Notes: generated by a model from the sequence alone, not told the origin. Positions 43,620-53,352 are shown, numbered from the stretch's first letter. The stretch: 64,000 nt of DNA from CAWCKS01 sp963763485 (GCA_963763485.1 CAVXOW010000008.1:62001-126000); one strand, 5' to 3'. Program-made: numbers and translations.

Positions 43620-44822
43620 CTACTCGAAGGTCTTGCGCGGATCGAACGCGTCACGCACCGCTTCGCCGATGAAGATGAGGAGCGACAGCATGATCGCAAC
43701 CGAGAAGAAGGCGGTGAAACCGAGCCAGGGGGCCTGGACGTTGCCCTTGGCCTGGGACAGCATCTCGCCGAGCGACGGCGAGCCGGGGGGCAGGCCGAAC
43801 CCCAGGAAATCCAGCGCCGTCAGCGTCATCACCGACTCCGAGACGATGAACGGCAGGAACGTCATGGTCGCGACCAGCGCATTGGGCAGCAGATGCCGAT
43901 ACATGATGACGCTGTTGGAGACGCCGAGCGCGCGGGCCGCCTGGATGTATTCGAAATTGCGACCGCGCAGGAACTCGGCGCGCACGAGGCCGACCAGCGT
44001 CACCCACGAGAAGATCAAGAGGATGCCGAGCAGGATGAAGAAACCGGGCACCAGCACCGACGACAGGATGAGCAGCAGGTACAGCGACGGGATCGCGGTC
44101 CAGACCTCGATCACGCGCTGAAAGCCGAGATCGATCCAGCCGCCGAAATAGCCCTGTATGCCGCCGGCGGCAACGCCGACCACCGACGACACCAGGCTGA
44201 GCGTCAGGCCGAACAGCACGGAGATGCGGAAGCCATAGATCAGGCGCGCCACCACGTCGCGCCCCTGGTCATCGGTGCCGAGCCAGTTGTACTCAAGGTC
44301 GCGGCAGCTCTTCAGCTCCTTTTTCTGGACCATGGGCTGACAGTCCTTCTCGGTCAGAAGCCAGGTCGGCTTTGACGGCGCGGGCGTCGGCAGGTCGAGG
44401 TTGTGAGTGTCGTAGTGGTAGCGGATCGGCGGCCAGATCATCCAGCCGCCCTTCTCTGCGATCAGCTTCTGCAGGAACGGATCGCGGTAATCGGCCGTGG
44501 TTTCGAAGTCGCCGCCGAACGTCGTCTCGGAATAGTTGAACAGCACCGGCACATAGAGCCTGCCGTCGTATTGCAGCAGCAGCGGACGATCGTTCGCGAT
44601 CACCTCGGCAAACATCGAGATCAGGAACAGCGCGGAGAAGATCCAGAACGACCAGAAACCGCGGCGGTTGGCCTTGAAGTTGCGCCAGCGCCGCTGATTG
44701 AGCGGCGACAGCCGCGAGCGACCCGCGGGCGGGGGCCCGGAGCCGCCGGGCAAGACGTTGCCGGGCGCGGGCGGCCGCGTCTTCCTGTTCGCCAGCAGAT
44801 CAGGCGGCGGCGCGAGCGTCAT
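43620..44822 (-). CDS. yejE: Peptide ABC transporter permease (YejE-like)
   Basis: 400 residues. A Pro-rich cytoplasmic N-terminus ends in LSPLNQRRWRNFKANRRGFWSFW, the YejE-type entry to helix 1. A large periplasmic insertion (about 70-175) includes ETTFGGDFETTADYRDPF and a Cys pair, then the permease core with NWLGTDDQGRDVVARLIYGFRISVLFGL and the EAA-like loop IQAARALGVSNSVIMYRHLLPNA. Start ATG at 44822 shares one base with the yejB stop (TGATG). The open frame continues upstream through yejB in another frame, but this is not coding. Confidence 0.93.
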   Translation of the reverse strand: MTLAPPPDLLANRKTRPPAPGNVLPGGSGPPPAGRSRLSPLNQRRWRNFKANRRGFWSFWIFSALFLISMFAEVIANDRPLLLQYDGRLYVPVLFNYSETTFGGDFETTADYRDPFLQKLIAEKGGWMIWPPIRYHYDTHNLDLPTPAPSKPTWLLTEKDCQPMVQKKELKSCRDLEYNWLGTDDQGRDVVARLIYGFRISVLFGLTLSLVSSVVGVAAGGIQGYFGGWIDLGFQRVIEVWTAIPSLYLLLILSSVLVPGFFILLGILLIFSWVTLVGLVRAEFLRGRNFEYIQAARALGVSNSVIMYRHLLPNALVATMTFLPFIVSESVMTLTALDFLGFGLPPGSPSLGEMLSQAKGNVQAPWLGFTAFFSVAIMLSLLIFIGEAVRDAFDPRKTFE

Positions 44823-45931
44823 CAGACCTCGCGCGTCTCGAAATCGATCCTGGGATCGACCCACATGTAGGTCAGGTCCGAGATCAGGTTCACGACCAGG
44901 GCAATCAGCGAGAAAATGTAGAGCGTGCCGAACACCACAGGATAGTCGCGGTTGAGCACACTCTCGAAACTGAGCAGGCCGAGACCGTCGAGCGAGAAGA
45001 TGGTTTCGATCAAGAGCGATGAAGAAAAGAAGGCGTGGATGAACGCGCTTGGAAAACCGGCGATCACGATCAGCATCGCATTGCGGAAGATGTGGCCGTA
45101 CAGCACCTGACGCTCGGTGCAACCCTTGGCGCGCGCCGTCATCACATACTGCTTGCGAATTTCGTCGAGGAACGAGTTCTTGGTCAGCAGCGTCATGGTC
45201 GCGAAAGCGCTGAGCGACATCGAGATCAGCGGCAAGGTCAGGTGCCAGAAGTAATCCGCGATCTTCCAGTACCAGGGGAATTGCGCCCAGCCGTCCGACG
45301 TCAGCCCGCGCAATGGAAAGATGCTGAGGAATGAGCCGCCGGCAAACAAAATGATCAACAGGATCGCGAACAGGAAGCCGGGAATCGCAAAGCCGATAAT
45401 GATGATGCCCGAGGTCCAGACGTCGAACTGGGAGCCGTCGCGCACCGCTTTGCGGATACCGAGCGGAATCGAGATCAGGTATGAAATCAGCGTCATCCAG
45501 ATGCCGAGCGACATCGACACCGGCAGCTTCTCGCGGATCAGCTGCACGACGCTGACGTCGCGGAAATAGCTCTTGCCGAAATCGAACCGCGCGAAATTCC
45601 AGACCATCAGCAGAAAGCGCTCGTAAGCCGGCTTGTCGAAGCCGAACTGCTTCTCGAGCGACTTGATGAAATCCGGATCGAGCCCCTGGGCACCGCGATA
45701 TTTCGAGGCGACGCCGCCGCCCGCATTGTTGCCGGGAAGACGCGCGCCGAGATCGCCACCGGAGGATCCCGAAATGCGCGAGGCGGCACCGGTGTCGGCG
45801 CCGGTCAATTGAGCAATCACGCGCTCGACCGGTCCCCCCGGCGCGAATTGCACGATAATGAATGACACGAACAGGATTCCGAGCAGGGTCGGAATCATCA
45901 ACAGCAGGCGACGGATGATATAGGCGTTCAT
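44822..45931 (-). CDS. yejB: Peptide ABC transporter permease (YejB-like)
   Basis: 369 residues, start MNAYIIRRLLLMIPTLLGILFVSFIIVQFAPGG as in YejB/DppB permeases. A periplasmic insertion (about 45-80, Gly/Ser rich) contains RGAQGLDPDFIKSLEKQFGFDKP. The EAA-like loop is TARAKGCTERQVLYGHIFRNAMLIV. It pairs with the YejE-like permease and lies 12 bases after the second binding-protein gene. Confidence 0.94.
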   Translation of the reverse strand: MNAYIIRRLLLMIPTLLGILFVSFIIVQFAPGGPVERVIAQLTGADTGAASRISGSSGGDLGARLPGNNAGGGVASKYRGAQGLDPDFIKSLEKQFGFDKPAYERFLLMVWNFARFDFGKSYFRDVSVVQLIREKLPVSMSLGIWMTLISYLISIPLGIRKAVRDGSQFDVWTSGIIIIGFAIPGFLFAILLIILFAGGSFLSIFPLRGLTSDGWAQFPWYWKIADYFWHLTLPLISMSLSAFATMTLLTKNSFLDEIRKQYVMTARAKGCTERQVLYGHIFRNAMLIVIAGFPSAFIHAFFSSSLLIETIFSLDGLGLLSFESVLNRDYPVVFGTLYIFSLIALVVNLISDLTYMWVDPRIDFETREV

Positions 45932-45943
45932 GCGTATGCCGGC

Positions 45944-47833
45944 CTATTTCGCCGGCTCGGCTTTGGCAGCCTTGGCCGGATCGGCCCACCAGTTTTCCGG
46001 CGCGCCGACGCCTTGCGCATAGCGCGGCGACTTGTCCGGATGCGCAAATATATCCCAATACGCGATCGGATGGGTGTTGCGGTACCACTGTGGCACCCAG
46101 TAGCGCCCCGCGCGGAACACGCGATCGAAGGCTCGGCACGCGACGGTCAGGTCCCCGCGGTTGCTGGCGCCGATGATCTTCTCGACCAGCGCGTCGATGA
46201 CCGGATCGGAAATGCCGGCCAGGTTGTAGGAGCCCCGCGTCGCCGCAGCCTGCGACGTGAAGTACGGCCGCATCGAGTTGCCGGGGGTCGACGACATGCT
46301 GAAGCGCTCGATCGTGATGTCGAAATCAAAGCTTTCGACACGAGCGCGATACTGCACGGCATCGACAACGCGCAGGCTCGCGGTGATACCGAGCGTGGCG
46401 AGGTTCTTGATGAAGGAGCCGTGGTGCGGCTCGATCGACGGCTCGTCGAGCAGAAACTCGATCGTGAAAACCTCGCCGCTCGGCAGCACGCGCTTGCCGT
46501 CCTTGACCGGACAACCGGCCTCCTGCAGCAATTGCGATGCCTTGCGCAAGAGCGCGCGGTCCTGGCCCGATCCATCGGACACCGGCGGCACATAGGGCGC
46601 GCCGAACACCTCGTCGGGCACCTTGCCGCGGAACGGTTCGAGCAGCGCCAACTCGGCGGCCGACGGCGGTCCGATCGCCTTCATGTCCGAGTTCTCGAAC
46701 ACCGACTGGGTGCGCACATAGGCGCCGTACATGATGATCTTGTTGGTCCACTCGAAATCGAAGGCGTTGATCAGCGCCTCGCGAATCCGTGGATCCCCAA
46801 ACTTCGTCCGCCGCGCGTTGAAGAACCAGCCCTGCGCTCCGGACGGCGTATCGTCCGGCAACGTCTCGCGCTTGACACGACCGTCCTTGGCGGCCGGGAA
46901 ATCGTACTGGGTCGCCCAGACGCGCGAGGTGAATTCTTCTCTGAACAGATAGTCGCGCGCGGTGAAGCCCTGGAATGCAACGTCGCGATCGCGATAGAAC
47001 TGGAAGCGCACAGTATCGAAATTATTGCTGCCGACCGAGACCGGGAGATCAGCGCCCCACCAATCCTTGACGCGGTCATATTCGATGTAGTGACCGCCTT
47101 CGAATCTCCCGACCTTGTAAGGCCCGGACCCGAGCGGAATATCGAGCGTCGACTCGTCGAACGGCCGGTTCGCGTAATAGGCACGCGAAAAGATCGGCAA
47201 TGAGGCGACGTAGAGCGGGACATCGCGGCCGCGCGTCTCCTTGAACGTCACCACAACGGTCGCGTCATCACTCGCCTCCGCCTTGATCATGTCGCGCGTC
47301 TGCAACGCGATCATCGGATGGCCCTTGTCCTTCAGTACATTCAGCGAGAAGGCGACGTCTTGCGCGGTGAGCCCGCTGCCGTCGTGGAAGCGCGCCTCCG
47401 GCCGCAGCGTGAAGCGGTAGACCGTCTTGTCCGGCGACACGCTCACCGATTTCGCGACGAGGCCGTACAGCGCGTCGGGCTCGTCGTTGGCGCGGACCAT
47501 CAGCGAAGCAAAGGTCAGGTCCATGCCCCAGGCGCCGTCACCCTTCAGAATGAACGAGTTGAGCGAGTTGAAGGTGTAGTAGGACGTGTTGTAGACACGC
47601 AGCGACGGGATGGTCGAGAAGACGCCCCCCTTCGGCGCGTTCGGATTGACGTAATCGAAATGCTTGAAGTCGACGGGGTACTTCAAGTCACCGAACACCG
47701 AGAGCCCGTGTGATTCGGTCTCCGCCTCCGTGCCGGCAAAGCTGCGTGGCGCGACAGCGGCGGCGAGCGCACCGGCCCCGGTCGCGATCAAGCGCCGGCG
47801 CGTCAGGAGTGGCGTACGGAAAAATTCAATCAA
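45944..47833 (-). CDS. Family 5 extracellular solute-binding protein (YejA-like), copy 2
   Basis: 629 residues from TTG 47833. This start codon overlaps the stop of the first binding-protein gene (TTGA). The N-terminus MIEFFRTPLLTRRRLIATGAGALAAAVAPRSFAG is a Tat-type export signal (RRR-LIA). The mature part is SBP family 5 with GLSVFGDLKYPVDFKHFDYVNPNAPKGG and a YejA-like C-terminal half (RFSMSSTPGNSMRPYFTSQAA, YWVPQWYRNTHPIAYWD). It binds oligopeptides for the YejBEF channel. Similar in layout to copy 1, so a tandem duplication. Confidence 0.92.
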   Translation of the reverse strand: MIEFFRTPLLTRRRLIATGAGALAAAVAPRSFAGTEAETESHGLSVFGDLKYPVDFKHFDYVNPNAPKGGVFSTIPSLRVYNTSYYTFNSLNSFILKGDGAWGMDLTFASLMVRANDEPDALYGLVAKSVSVSPDKTVYRFTLRPEARFHDGSGLTAQDVAFSLNVLKDKGHPMIALQTRDMIKAEASDDATVVVTFKETRGRDVPLYVASLPIFSRAYYANRPFDESTLDIPLGSGPYKVGRFEGGHYIEYDRVKDWWGADLPVSVGSNNFDTVRFQFYRDRDVAFQGFTARDYLFREEFTSRVWATQYDFPAAKDGRVKRETLPDDTPSGAQGWFFNARRTKFGDPRIREALINAFDFEWTNKIIMYGAYVRTQSVFENSDMKAIGPPSAAELALLEPFRGKVPDEVFGAPYVPPVSDGSGQDRALLRKASQLLQEAGCPVKDGKRVLPSGEVFTIEFLLDEPSIEPHHGSFIKNLATLGITASLRVVDAVQYRARVESFDFDITIERFSMSSTPGNSMRPYFTSQAAATRGSYNLAGISDPVIDALVEKIIGASNRGDLTVACRAFDRVFRAGRYWVPQWYRNTHPIAYWDIFAHPDKSPRYAQGVGAPENWWADPAKAAKAEPAK

Positions 47834-49722
47834 GAGCGTTTGCCTGTCTTGGCGGCCTTGTCGGCATCCCACCACCATAGGTCCGGAAAGGCGGAGATAC
47901 CATATTTCGGCAGCGGATCGGGATGACTGAAGCGATCCCAGTGCGCATCGCGCTCGTAGGGAATATCGAACTGCGGCACAACGTAGAAATTCCACAGCAG
48001 GACGCGGTCCATCGCCCTGCAGGCGGCGACCAACTCGGTACGGTCTTTCGCGAAGATAATCCGTTCGATCAATGCGTCGACCGCCGGATTCTTGATTCCC
48101 GGCCGGTTGCGCGAGCCGGGTATATCGGCCGCCTGCGATGAGAAGAAGTCGCGCTGCTCGTTGCCGGGCGAGATCGATTGCGGCCACGACGTCGTGACGA
48201 TGTCGAAGTCGAAACTGCGCAGGCGATTCTGGTACTGCACGCTGTCGACCAGGCGAATGGTCGACGCAATCCCGAGCTTTTCCAGGTTCGGCTTGTAGAA
48301 GCCAAGGCCGCGTTCGTCGCCAGGGTCCTGAATCAGAAACTCGACGCTGACCGGCTTTCCATCCCGCCCGACCAGCTTGCGATCGCGAATTTCGAAGCCT
48401 GCTTCCTTCAGCAGGCGGGCGGCTTCGTGCAGGTTGTTGCGCATCGCCTCGGCACTGCCGCCGACCGGATTCTTGTAAGGCGTCGTGAAGACCGCGGGCG
48501 GCACCTTGTCGCGCACGGTTTCGAGAATCTCGAGCTCCTTGCCTTCGGGCAATCCGGACGACGCAAGCTCGGTGCCGTCGAAATAGCTGTTGTCGCGCTG
48601 GTACTCTCCGAATGAGAGCTGGCGATTCTGCTCCTCGAAGTCGTAGGCATAGTTGAAAGCGCGACGCAGCCTGACATCGGCGAACATCGGCCGCCGCAGG
48701 TTGAACGCATAGCCCTGCATAACACCGAGGTTCGGCGTTGGAAATTTCTCCTTGATGACCCGGCCATCTTTCACGGCCGGAAAGTCATAAGAGTTATTCC
48801 AGCGATTGGCGCTGGCCTCTGTGATCCAGTCGAACTGATCGCCCTTGAACGCTTCGAGCGACACGGTCTCATCGCGCGAATAGTCGTAGCGTATCTGGTC
48901 GAAATTATTCTGTCCGACGCGGACCGCAAGGTTGGCGCCCCAATAGTCGGGCACCCGTTCGAGCAGGATGGTTCGGCCGGCAGTGAATTCCTTGACCCGG
49001 TAGGGCCCCGAGCCGAGCGGCGCCTCCAGCAGGGTTGCCGTGATATCGCGCTGCCGCCCCTGCGCATCCGTGCCGGCCCACCAGTGCTTCGGCAGCACCG
49101 GGAATTCGCCGACGATGATCGGCAATTCGCGATTGCCCGTACCATCGAAAGTGAATTTCACGTCGTGCTCGCCGACCTTCTCGAGCGTCACGACGTGGCG
49201 GTAATAGGCGCCGTACATCGGGCTGTTCTGCTTGAAGGCCGCGAACGAGAAGATCACGTCGTCAGGCGTGACCGGCTTGCCGTCGTGCCAGCGCGCCGTC
49301 GGGCGCAACCGGTAGATCACCCACGACCGGTCCTCGGGATAGGCAAACGACTGCGCAAGCAACCCGTAAGCGCTCGCCTCTTCGTCGAGCGATTGCGCAA
49401 TCAGCGATTCGAAGACCACATCGAGACCGCTTGCGAGAGATCCTTTCACACCCGAGATCACCCGATTGAAATTGTCGAAGGTGCCGGTTTGCATCAGGCG
49501 GACCTGGCCGGCCTTCGGCGCGTCCGGGTTGACATAGTCGAAGCGCTTGAAGTCGGGCGGATATTTCAGGTCGCCGAACAGCGACAAACCGTGCCGCCAG
49601 ACCAGATCCTGAGGGGGTTGCGGCGCGGCTACAACTTCCGCTTTGCCCGTTGCGAGATCGACCAACGGCGTCGCCGCCAGGATTGCGCCGGATCGCAGAA
49701 GTTGCCGCCGTGAAATCCTCAA
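47830..49722 (-). CDS. Family 5 extracellular solute-binding protein (YejA-like), copy 1
   Basis: 630 residues from TTG 49722, supported by AAGGAG seven bases upstream; earlier in-frame starts lack this. The N-terminus MRISRRQLLRSGAILAATPLVD is a Tat signal (SRRQLL). It shares HGLSLFGDLKYPPDFKRFDYVNPDAPKAG and the C-terminal pattern (SWPQSISPGNEQRDFFSSQAAD) with copy 2. It is the first gene of the Yej-type operon. Two binding proteins feeding one channel would widen the range of peptides imported. Confidence 0.92.
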   Translation of the reverse strand: MRISRRQLLRSGAILAATPLVDLATGKAEVVAAPQPPQDLVWRHGLSLFGDLKYPPDFKRFDYVNPDAPKAGQVRLMQTGTFDNFNRVISGVKGSLASGLDVVFESLIAQSLDEEASAYGLLAQSFAYPEDRSWVIYRLRPTARWHDGKPVTPDDVIFSFAAFKQNSPMYGAYYRHVVTLEKVGEHDVKFTFDGTGNRELPIIVGEFPVLPKHWWAGTDAQGRQRDITATLLEAPLGSGPYRVKEFTAGRTILLERVPDYWGANLAVRVGQNNFDQIRYDYSRDETVSLEAFKGDQFDWITEASANRWNNSYDFPAVKDGRVIKEKFPTPNLGVMQGYAFNLRRPMFADVRLRRAFNYAYDFEEQNRQLSFGEYQRDNSYFDGTELASSGLPEGKELEILETVRDKVPPAVFTTPYKNPVGGSAEAMRNNLHEAARLLKEAGFEIRDRKLVGRDGKPVSVEFLIQDPGDERGLGFYKPNLEKLGIASTIRLVDSVQYQNRLRSFDFDIVTTSWPQSISPGNEQRDFFSSQAADIPGSRNRPGIKNPAVDALIERIIFAKDRTELVAACRAMDRVLLWNFYVVPQFDIPYERDAHWDRFSHPDPLPKYGISAFPDLWWWDADKAAKTGKRS

Positions 49723-49858
49723 CAGGTACTCCTTGAAAAGGCTTCGGAGAGAGTTTGCCGCCGCGGCCAAGGCTTTGATTCGATTATGTCGGTTTTTCGA
49801 TCCGGCACCATCGCTTGCGGCTGCCGCCGTTGCGACCAAACGCCTCTTTTGGGAGCCG

Positions 49859-49890
49859 AATGCAAAGACGGCCGGGCAGGCCCGACCGTC
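49859..49890 (-). terminator. Terminator of the cycM-like gene
   Basis: An 11-bp stem with one G-U pair (49867-49877 with 49880-49890) followed on the minus strand by TTTGCATT. It lies 42 bases after the cytochrome stop. Confidence 0.6.
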
Positions 49891-49931
49891 AACTCAAAAC
49901 AGCGTCATTCGTTGCGGGCTTGAATCCCGCC

Positions 49932-50483
49932 CTATTTGCTCGCCGTGGCCGGCAACGGAACCGGATTGTCCGACAGCGTGTGCAGGTAGTCGATCACGTC
50001 AGCGCGGGTCGAGTCCCTCGAAATGCCGGCAAAGCCCATCGCGGTGCCCGGCACGAATTTCTTTGGATCGGTGAGGAAGGCGTTGAGGTCCTGATAGCTC
50101 CACTTGCCGCCCTTCGACTTCATGCCGGCCGAATAGTTGAAGCCGGCAAACGTCGCCTTGTCGCGACCGACGACGCCATAGAGATTTGGACCGACCTTGG
50201 CGGCACCGCCCTTGTCGAACGTATGGCAGGTCAGACAAACCTTGGCCGACGCCTGGCCCTTGTCGACCGAGGCGCTCGCCAGCAGTTCTTCAATCGGCTT
50301 CGAGGGTTCTGCAGGAGCCGCCGGGCCCTTGCCTTCGCCAGCCTCCTTCACCGCGATGTCGAAACCCGGCTTCTCCGGCTTGACGGGCGAGAAGATCGCG
50401 TTGGCGCTGAAATTGACCGTCAGCAGCACGAGACACGTTCCGAGCAGCGCGCCGAGGATTTTGTTGAGTTCGAAGGAGTCCAT
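49932..50483 (-). CDS. cycM: Membrane-anchored cytochrome c, CycM-like
   Basis: 183 residues from ATG 50483 (MDSFELNKILGALLGTCLVLL...). The uncleaved N-terminal helix is typical of Bradyrhizobium CycM (cytochrome c552). A Pro/Ala-rich linker leads to a class I haem domain with CLTCH (about residue 83), GPNLYGVVGR, and the Met ligand in PGTAMGFAGI. CycM shuttles electrons from the bc1 complex to aa3-type oxidase. It diverges from kdsB with 213 bases between. Confidence 0.92.
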   Translation of the reverse strand: MDSFELNKILGALLGTCLVLLTVNFSANAIFSPVKPEKPGFDIAVKEAGEGKGPAAPAEPSKPIEELLASASVDKGQASAKVCLTCHTFDKGGAAKVGPNLYGVVGRDKATFAGFNYSAGMKSKGGKWSYQDLNAFLTDPKKFVPGTAMGFAGISRDSTRADVIDYLHTLSDNPVPLPATASK

Positions 50484-50696
50484 AGTCGAAGCAGGCCCCA
50501 AGCCAGACGTCAGGAATATTTAGAGCCGCGGCCGCGGCCGGAGAGAACGCTGCCCACCCCGGGCAACGGCGACCGAGATAACGGTTTGCCTCGGCTCTGG
50601 CAACCCGTATAACCCGGCAAAATCCCCGGAAAGCCGCCTAATCCCTCACCTTTTTGCTTGGGCAGCATTCCGAATTTGGATGGAGTCCATAACGAC

Positions 50697-51437
50697 ATGC
50701 TCGCGGCCAAATCCCTGGTCCTGATCCCGGCCCGCATGGCCTCGACGCGCCTGCCAGGCAAGCCGCTGAAGGAGATCGCGGGGCTGCCGATGATCGTGCA
50801 GGTGATGCGCCGCGCCGAGGAGGCGAAGATCGGCCGCGTTGTAGTGGCGACCGACACGGACGATATCGTCGCGGCGGTGACCCAGCACGGCGGTGAGGCC
50901 GTCATGACGCGAGACGACCACCCGTCCGGATCGGATCGAATCCACGAGGCATTGCAGCGGCTCGATCCAGGCGGCGAGATGGAGGCCGTCATCAATGTGC
51001 AAGGCGACCTGCCGACCATAGTCGCCGACGACATTCGCGCGGCGGTTAGCCTGCTCGACGATCCGCTCGTCGACATCGGAACGCTCGCGGCGCAGATCCG
51101 CGTCGAGAAGGAGCATACCGAGCCGAGCGTGGTAAAGCTGATTGGCTCACCGCTTGGACCGCGGCGAATGCGGGCGCTTTATTTCACGCGTGCCACCGCT
51201 CCTTACGGTGACGGTCCCCGTTACCACCACATCGGCCTCTACGCCTATCGGCGCGCGGCGCTAGAGCGCTTTGTCAAACTCCCGCCCTCGGTGCTGGAGC
51301 AGCGCGAGCGGCTGGAGCAGTTGCGCGCGCTAGAAGCAGGCATGCGTATCGATGCGGCGATCGTCGCCTCGGTGCCGCTCGGCGTCGATACCCAGCACGA
51401 CCTCGAGGCCGCGCGACACATACTTGAGGCGACCTAA
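50697..51437 (+). CDS. kdsB: CMP-KDO synthetase (3-deoxy-manno-octulosonate cytidylyltransferase)
   Basis: 246 residues from ATG 50697. A nucleotidyltransferase fold with LVLIPARMASTRLPGKPL at the N-terminus (CTP-binding loop), ATDTDDI, VMTRDDHPSGSDRI, NVQGDLPTI and HIGLYAYRR. It activates KDO with CTP for lipopolysaccharide inner core synthesis. It lies five bases upstream of pheA, so the two are probably co-transcribed. Confidence 0.95.
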   Translation: MLAAKSLVLIPARMASTRLPGKPLKEIAGLPMIVQVMRRAEEAKIGRVVVATDTDDIVAAVTQHGGEAVMTRDDHPSGSDRIHEALQRLDPGGEMEAVINVQGDLPTIVADDIRAAVSLLDDPLVDIGTLAAQIRVEKEHTEPSVVKLIGSPLGPRRMRALYFTRATAPYGDGPRYHHIGLYAYRRAALERFVKLPPSVLEQRERLEQLRALEAGMRIDAAIVASVPLGVDTQHDLEAARHILEAT

Positions 51438-51442
51438 AGAGA

Positions 51443-52285
51443 ATGAAGATTGCATTCCAGGGCGAACTCGGCGCCAACTCGCATCTCGCGATTTCCGAAG
51501 CCTATCCCGACGCGGAGCCCCTGCCCTGCGCGACGTTCGAGGATGCGCTCGCCGCGATTTCTTCCGGCGAAGCCGCGCTCGGCATGATCCCGATCGAGAA
51601 CTCGGTCGCAGGCCGCGTCGCCGACATTCACCACCTGCTGCCGGCGTCCGGGCTTTACATCGTCGCCGAGTGGTTCCTGCCGATCCGCCATCAGCTGATG
51701 GCGGTGAAGGGAGTGACCCTCAAAGACATCACGACCGTCGAGAGCCACGTGCACGCACTCGGCCAGTGCCGGCGCATCATCCGCAAGCTCGGTATCAAGC
51801 CGGTGGTCGCCGGTGACACCGCAGGCTCCGCACGCGACATCGCCCAGCGCGGCGACAGAACCTGCGCCGCCATCGCCTCGCGGCTTGCCGCAGAAATTTA
51901 CGGTCTCGATATTCTTGCCGAGGACATCGAAGACGAGGCCCACAACACCACCCGCTTTGTCGTGCTGGCGCGCGAGGAGAAATGGGCGCCGCAGGATTCA
52001 GGGCCCCTGGTGACGACGTTCGTGTTCAACGTACGCAACGTTCCAGCCGCGCTCTACAAGGCGATGGGCGGGTTTGCCACCAACGGTGTCAACATGACCA
52101 AGCTGGAAAGCTACATGGTCGACGGCAATTTCTTCGCGACGCAGTTCTATGCCGACGTCGATGGCCATCCGCACGATCGTGGGCTGGCGTTTGCGATCGA
52201 GGAGCTGAAATTCTTTTCCAAGGAATTCCGCATCATCGGGGTCTATCCGGCACACCCGTTCCGGCAGACCTTCGCGATGGATTGA
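51443..52285 (+). CDS. pheA: Prephenate dehydratase
   Basis: 280 residues, monofunctional (no chorismate mutase domain). The catalytic domain (about 1-185) starts KIAFQGELGANSHLAI. It has the motifs MIPIENSVAGRV and the essential Thr-Arg-Phe in HNTTRFVVLAR. A C-terminal ACT domain (about 195-275) contains NVPAALYKAMGGFATNGVNMTKLESYM, the expected phenylalanine-sensing region. It converts prephenate to phenylpyruvate in phenylalanine synthesis. Confidence 0.95.
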   Translation: MKIAFQGELGANSHLAISEAYPDAEPLPCATFEDALAAISSGEAALGMIPIENSVAGRVADIHHLLPASGLYIVAEWFLPIRHQLMAVKGVTLKDITTVESHVHALGQCRRIIRKLGIKPVVAGDTAGSARDIAQRGDRTCAAIASRLAAEIYGLDILAEDIEDEAHNTTRFVVLAREEKWAPQDSGPLVTTFVFNVRNVPAALYKAMGGFATNGVNMTKLESYMVDGNFFATQFYADVDGHPHDRGLAFAIEELKFFSKEFRIIGVYPAHPFRQTFAMD

Positions 52286-52293
52286 GGTGTCTT

Positions 52294-52319
52294 GTCGTCC
52301 CCGCGAACGCGGGGACGAC
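52294..52319. repeat. Dispersed GTCCCCGCG palindrome
   Basis: Perfect 12-bp inverted repeat with AA centre (52294-52305 with 52308-52319), between convergent pheA and the luciferase-like gene. Same unit as at 18991-19124 and 63928-63950. It may also serve as a terminator. Confidence 0.75.
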
Positions 52320-52332
52320 GATTTCTATCGAG

Positions 52333-53352
52333 CTACGCCGCCTTGCTTTTGCCGAGGCCGAAGGCGTCGGCGAGCAGCGTGTACGACTGCTTGCGCGCCT
52401 CGTGATCGTAGATGCTTGATGTGACCATGACTTCGTCGGCCTGCGTCGCCTCGATGAGCGGCTGCAGTTTCGCCATCACGCTCGATGGGCTGCCGACGAA
52501 CAGCCGTCGCCGGCCGCGACCGAGTCGCGCGCGTTCCTCGTCGGTGTAGGGATAGGCCATCGCCTCCTCGGGACTCGGCAGCGGAAAGTATTGCCCGCGG
52601 TCGCGGCGCAGCCGGTTCAAATCCATCGAGGTCGCGAGATACTCGGCCTTCTCGTCGCTCTCGGCGACGATTGCAGCGACCGCAAGGATCGCCCATGGCG
52701 TGGAGCGCGCCGGCGATGGCTTGAAGCGCGCGCGATAATGCTGGAGCGCCTCGACAGCATCATACGATGCAAAATGATGCGCGAACGCGAAGCCCATGCC
52801 GATCTGCGCCGACAGGTCGGCGCTATAATCGCTCGAGCCCAGCAGGAAGATCGGCGGCAGCGGCGCGTCGGACGGCATCGCCACAACGTGGTTGAACGGA
52901 TGCCCTTCCGGGAAATTGCGCGTCTCCCACAGCATCAGTTCCATCAACCGCTCGAGAAAATCGTCGCCATCGCGATCGAGCAGCCGCTGGCGCAAGGCAT
53001 ACATCGTCGCCTGGTCGGTGCCTGGCGCACGGCCAAGGCCGAGATCGATCCGGCCGGGGAACAGCGCTTCCAGCATCTTGAACCGCTCGGCAACGACGAG
53101 CGGCGCGTGGTTCGGCAGCATCACCCCGCCGGAGCCAACCCGGATTCGTTCGGTGACCGCCGCGATCTGGCCGATCATGATATCGGGCGACGGGCTCGCC
53201 ACCGACGACAGGTTGTGGTGCTCGGCGAGCCAGTAGCGCGAATAGCCGAGCCGGTCGGCGTGTTTGGCAAGATCAATCGAGTTGCGCAGCGCCTTGGAGG
53301 GCGGCGTGCCTGTTGTGACGGTCGAGAGGTCGAGAACGGAGAGATCGGTCAT
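52333..53352 (-). CDS. Luciferase-like (LLM class) flavin-dependent oxidoreductase
   Basis: 339 residues, bacterial luciferase-like TIM barrel. Family segments: LSVLDLSTVTTGTPPSKALRNSIDLAKHADRLGYSRYWLAEHHN, GSGGVMLPNHAPLVVAERFKMLEALFPGRIDLGLGRAPG, and C-terminal VTSSIYDHEARKQSYTLLADAFGL. This MsnO8-type subgroup uses FMNH2 and O2, and substrates are mostly unknown. It converges with pheA. A single-gene unit as far as can be seen. Confidence 0.92.
   Translation of the reverse strand: MTDLSVLDLSTVTTGTPPSKALRNSIDLAKHADRLGYSRYWLAEHHNLSSVASPSPDIMIGQIAAVTERIRVGSGGVMLPNHAPLVVAERFKMLEALFPGRIDLGLGRAPGTDQATMYALRQRLLDRDGDDFLERLMELMLWETRNFPEGHPFNHVVAMPSDAPLPPIFLLGSSDYSADLSAQIGMGFAFAHHFASYDAVEALQHYRARFKPSPARSTPWAILAVAAIVAESDEKAEYLATSMDLNRLRRDRGQYFPLPSPEEAMAYPYTDEERARLGRGRRRLFVGSPSSVMAKLQPLIEATQADEVMVTSSIYDHEARKQSYTLLADAFGLGKSKAA

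Noticed and set aside
44823..46139. N-terminal extension of the yejE-like frame to 839 residues
   Set aside because: The extension is an out-of-frame reading of the yejB-like gene. The real start at 44822 overlaps the yejB stop by one base and restores family length.
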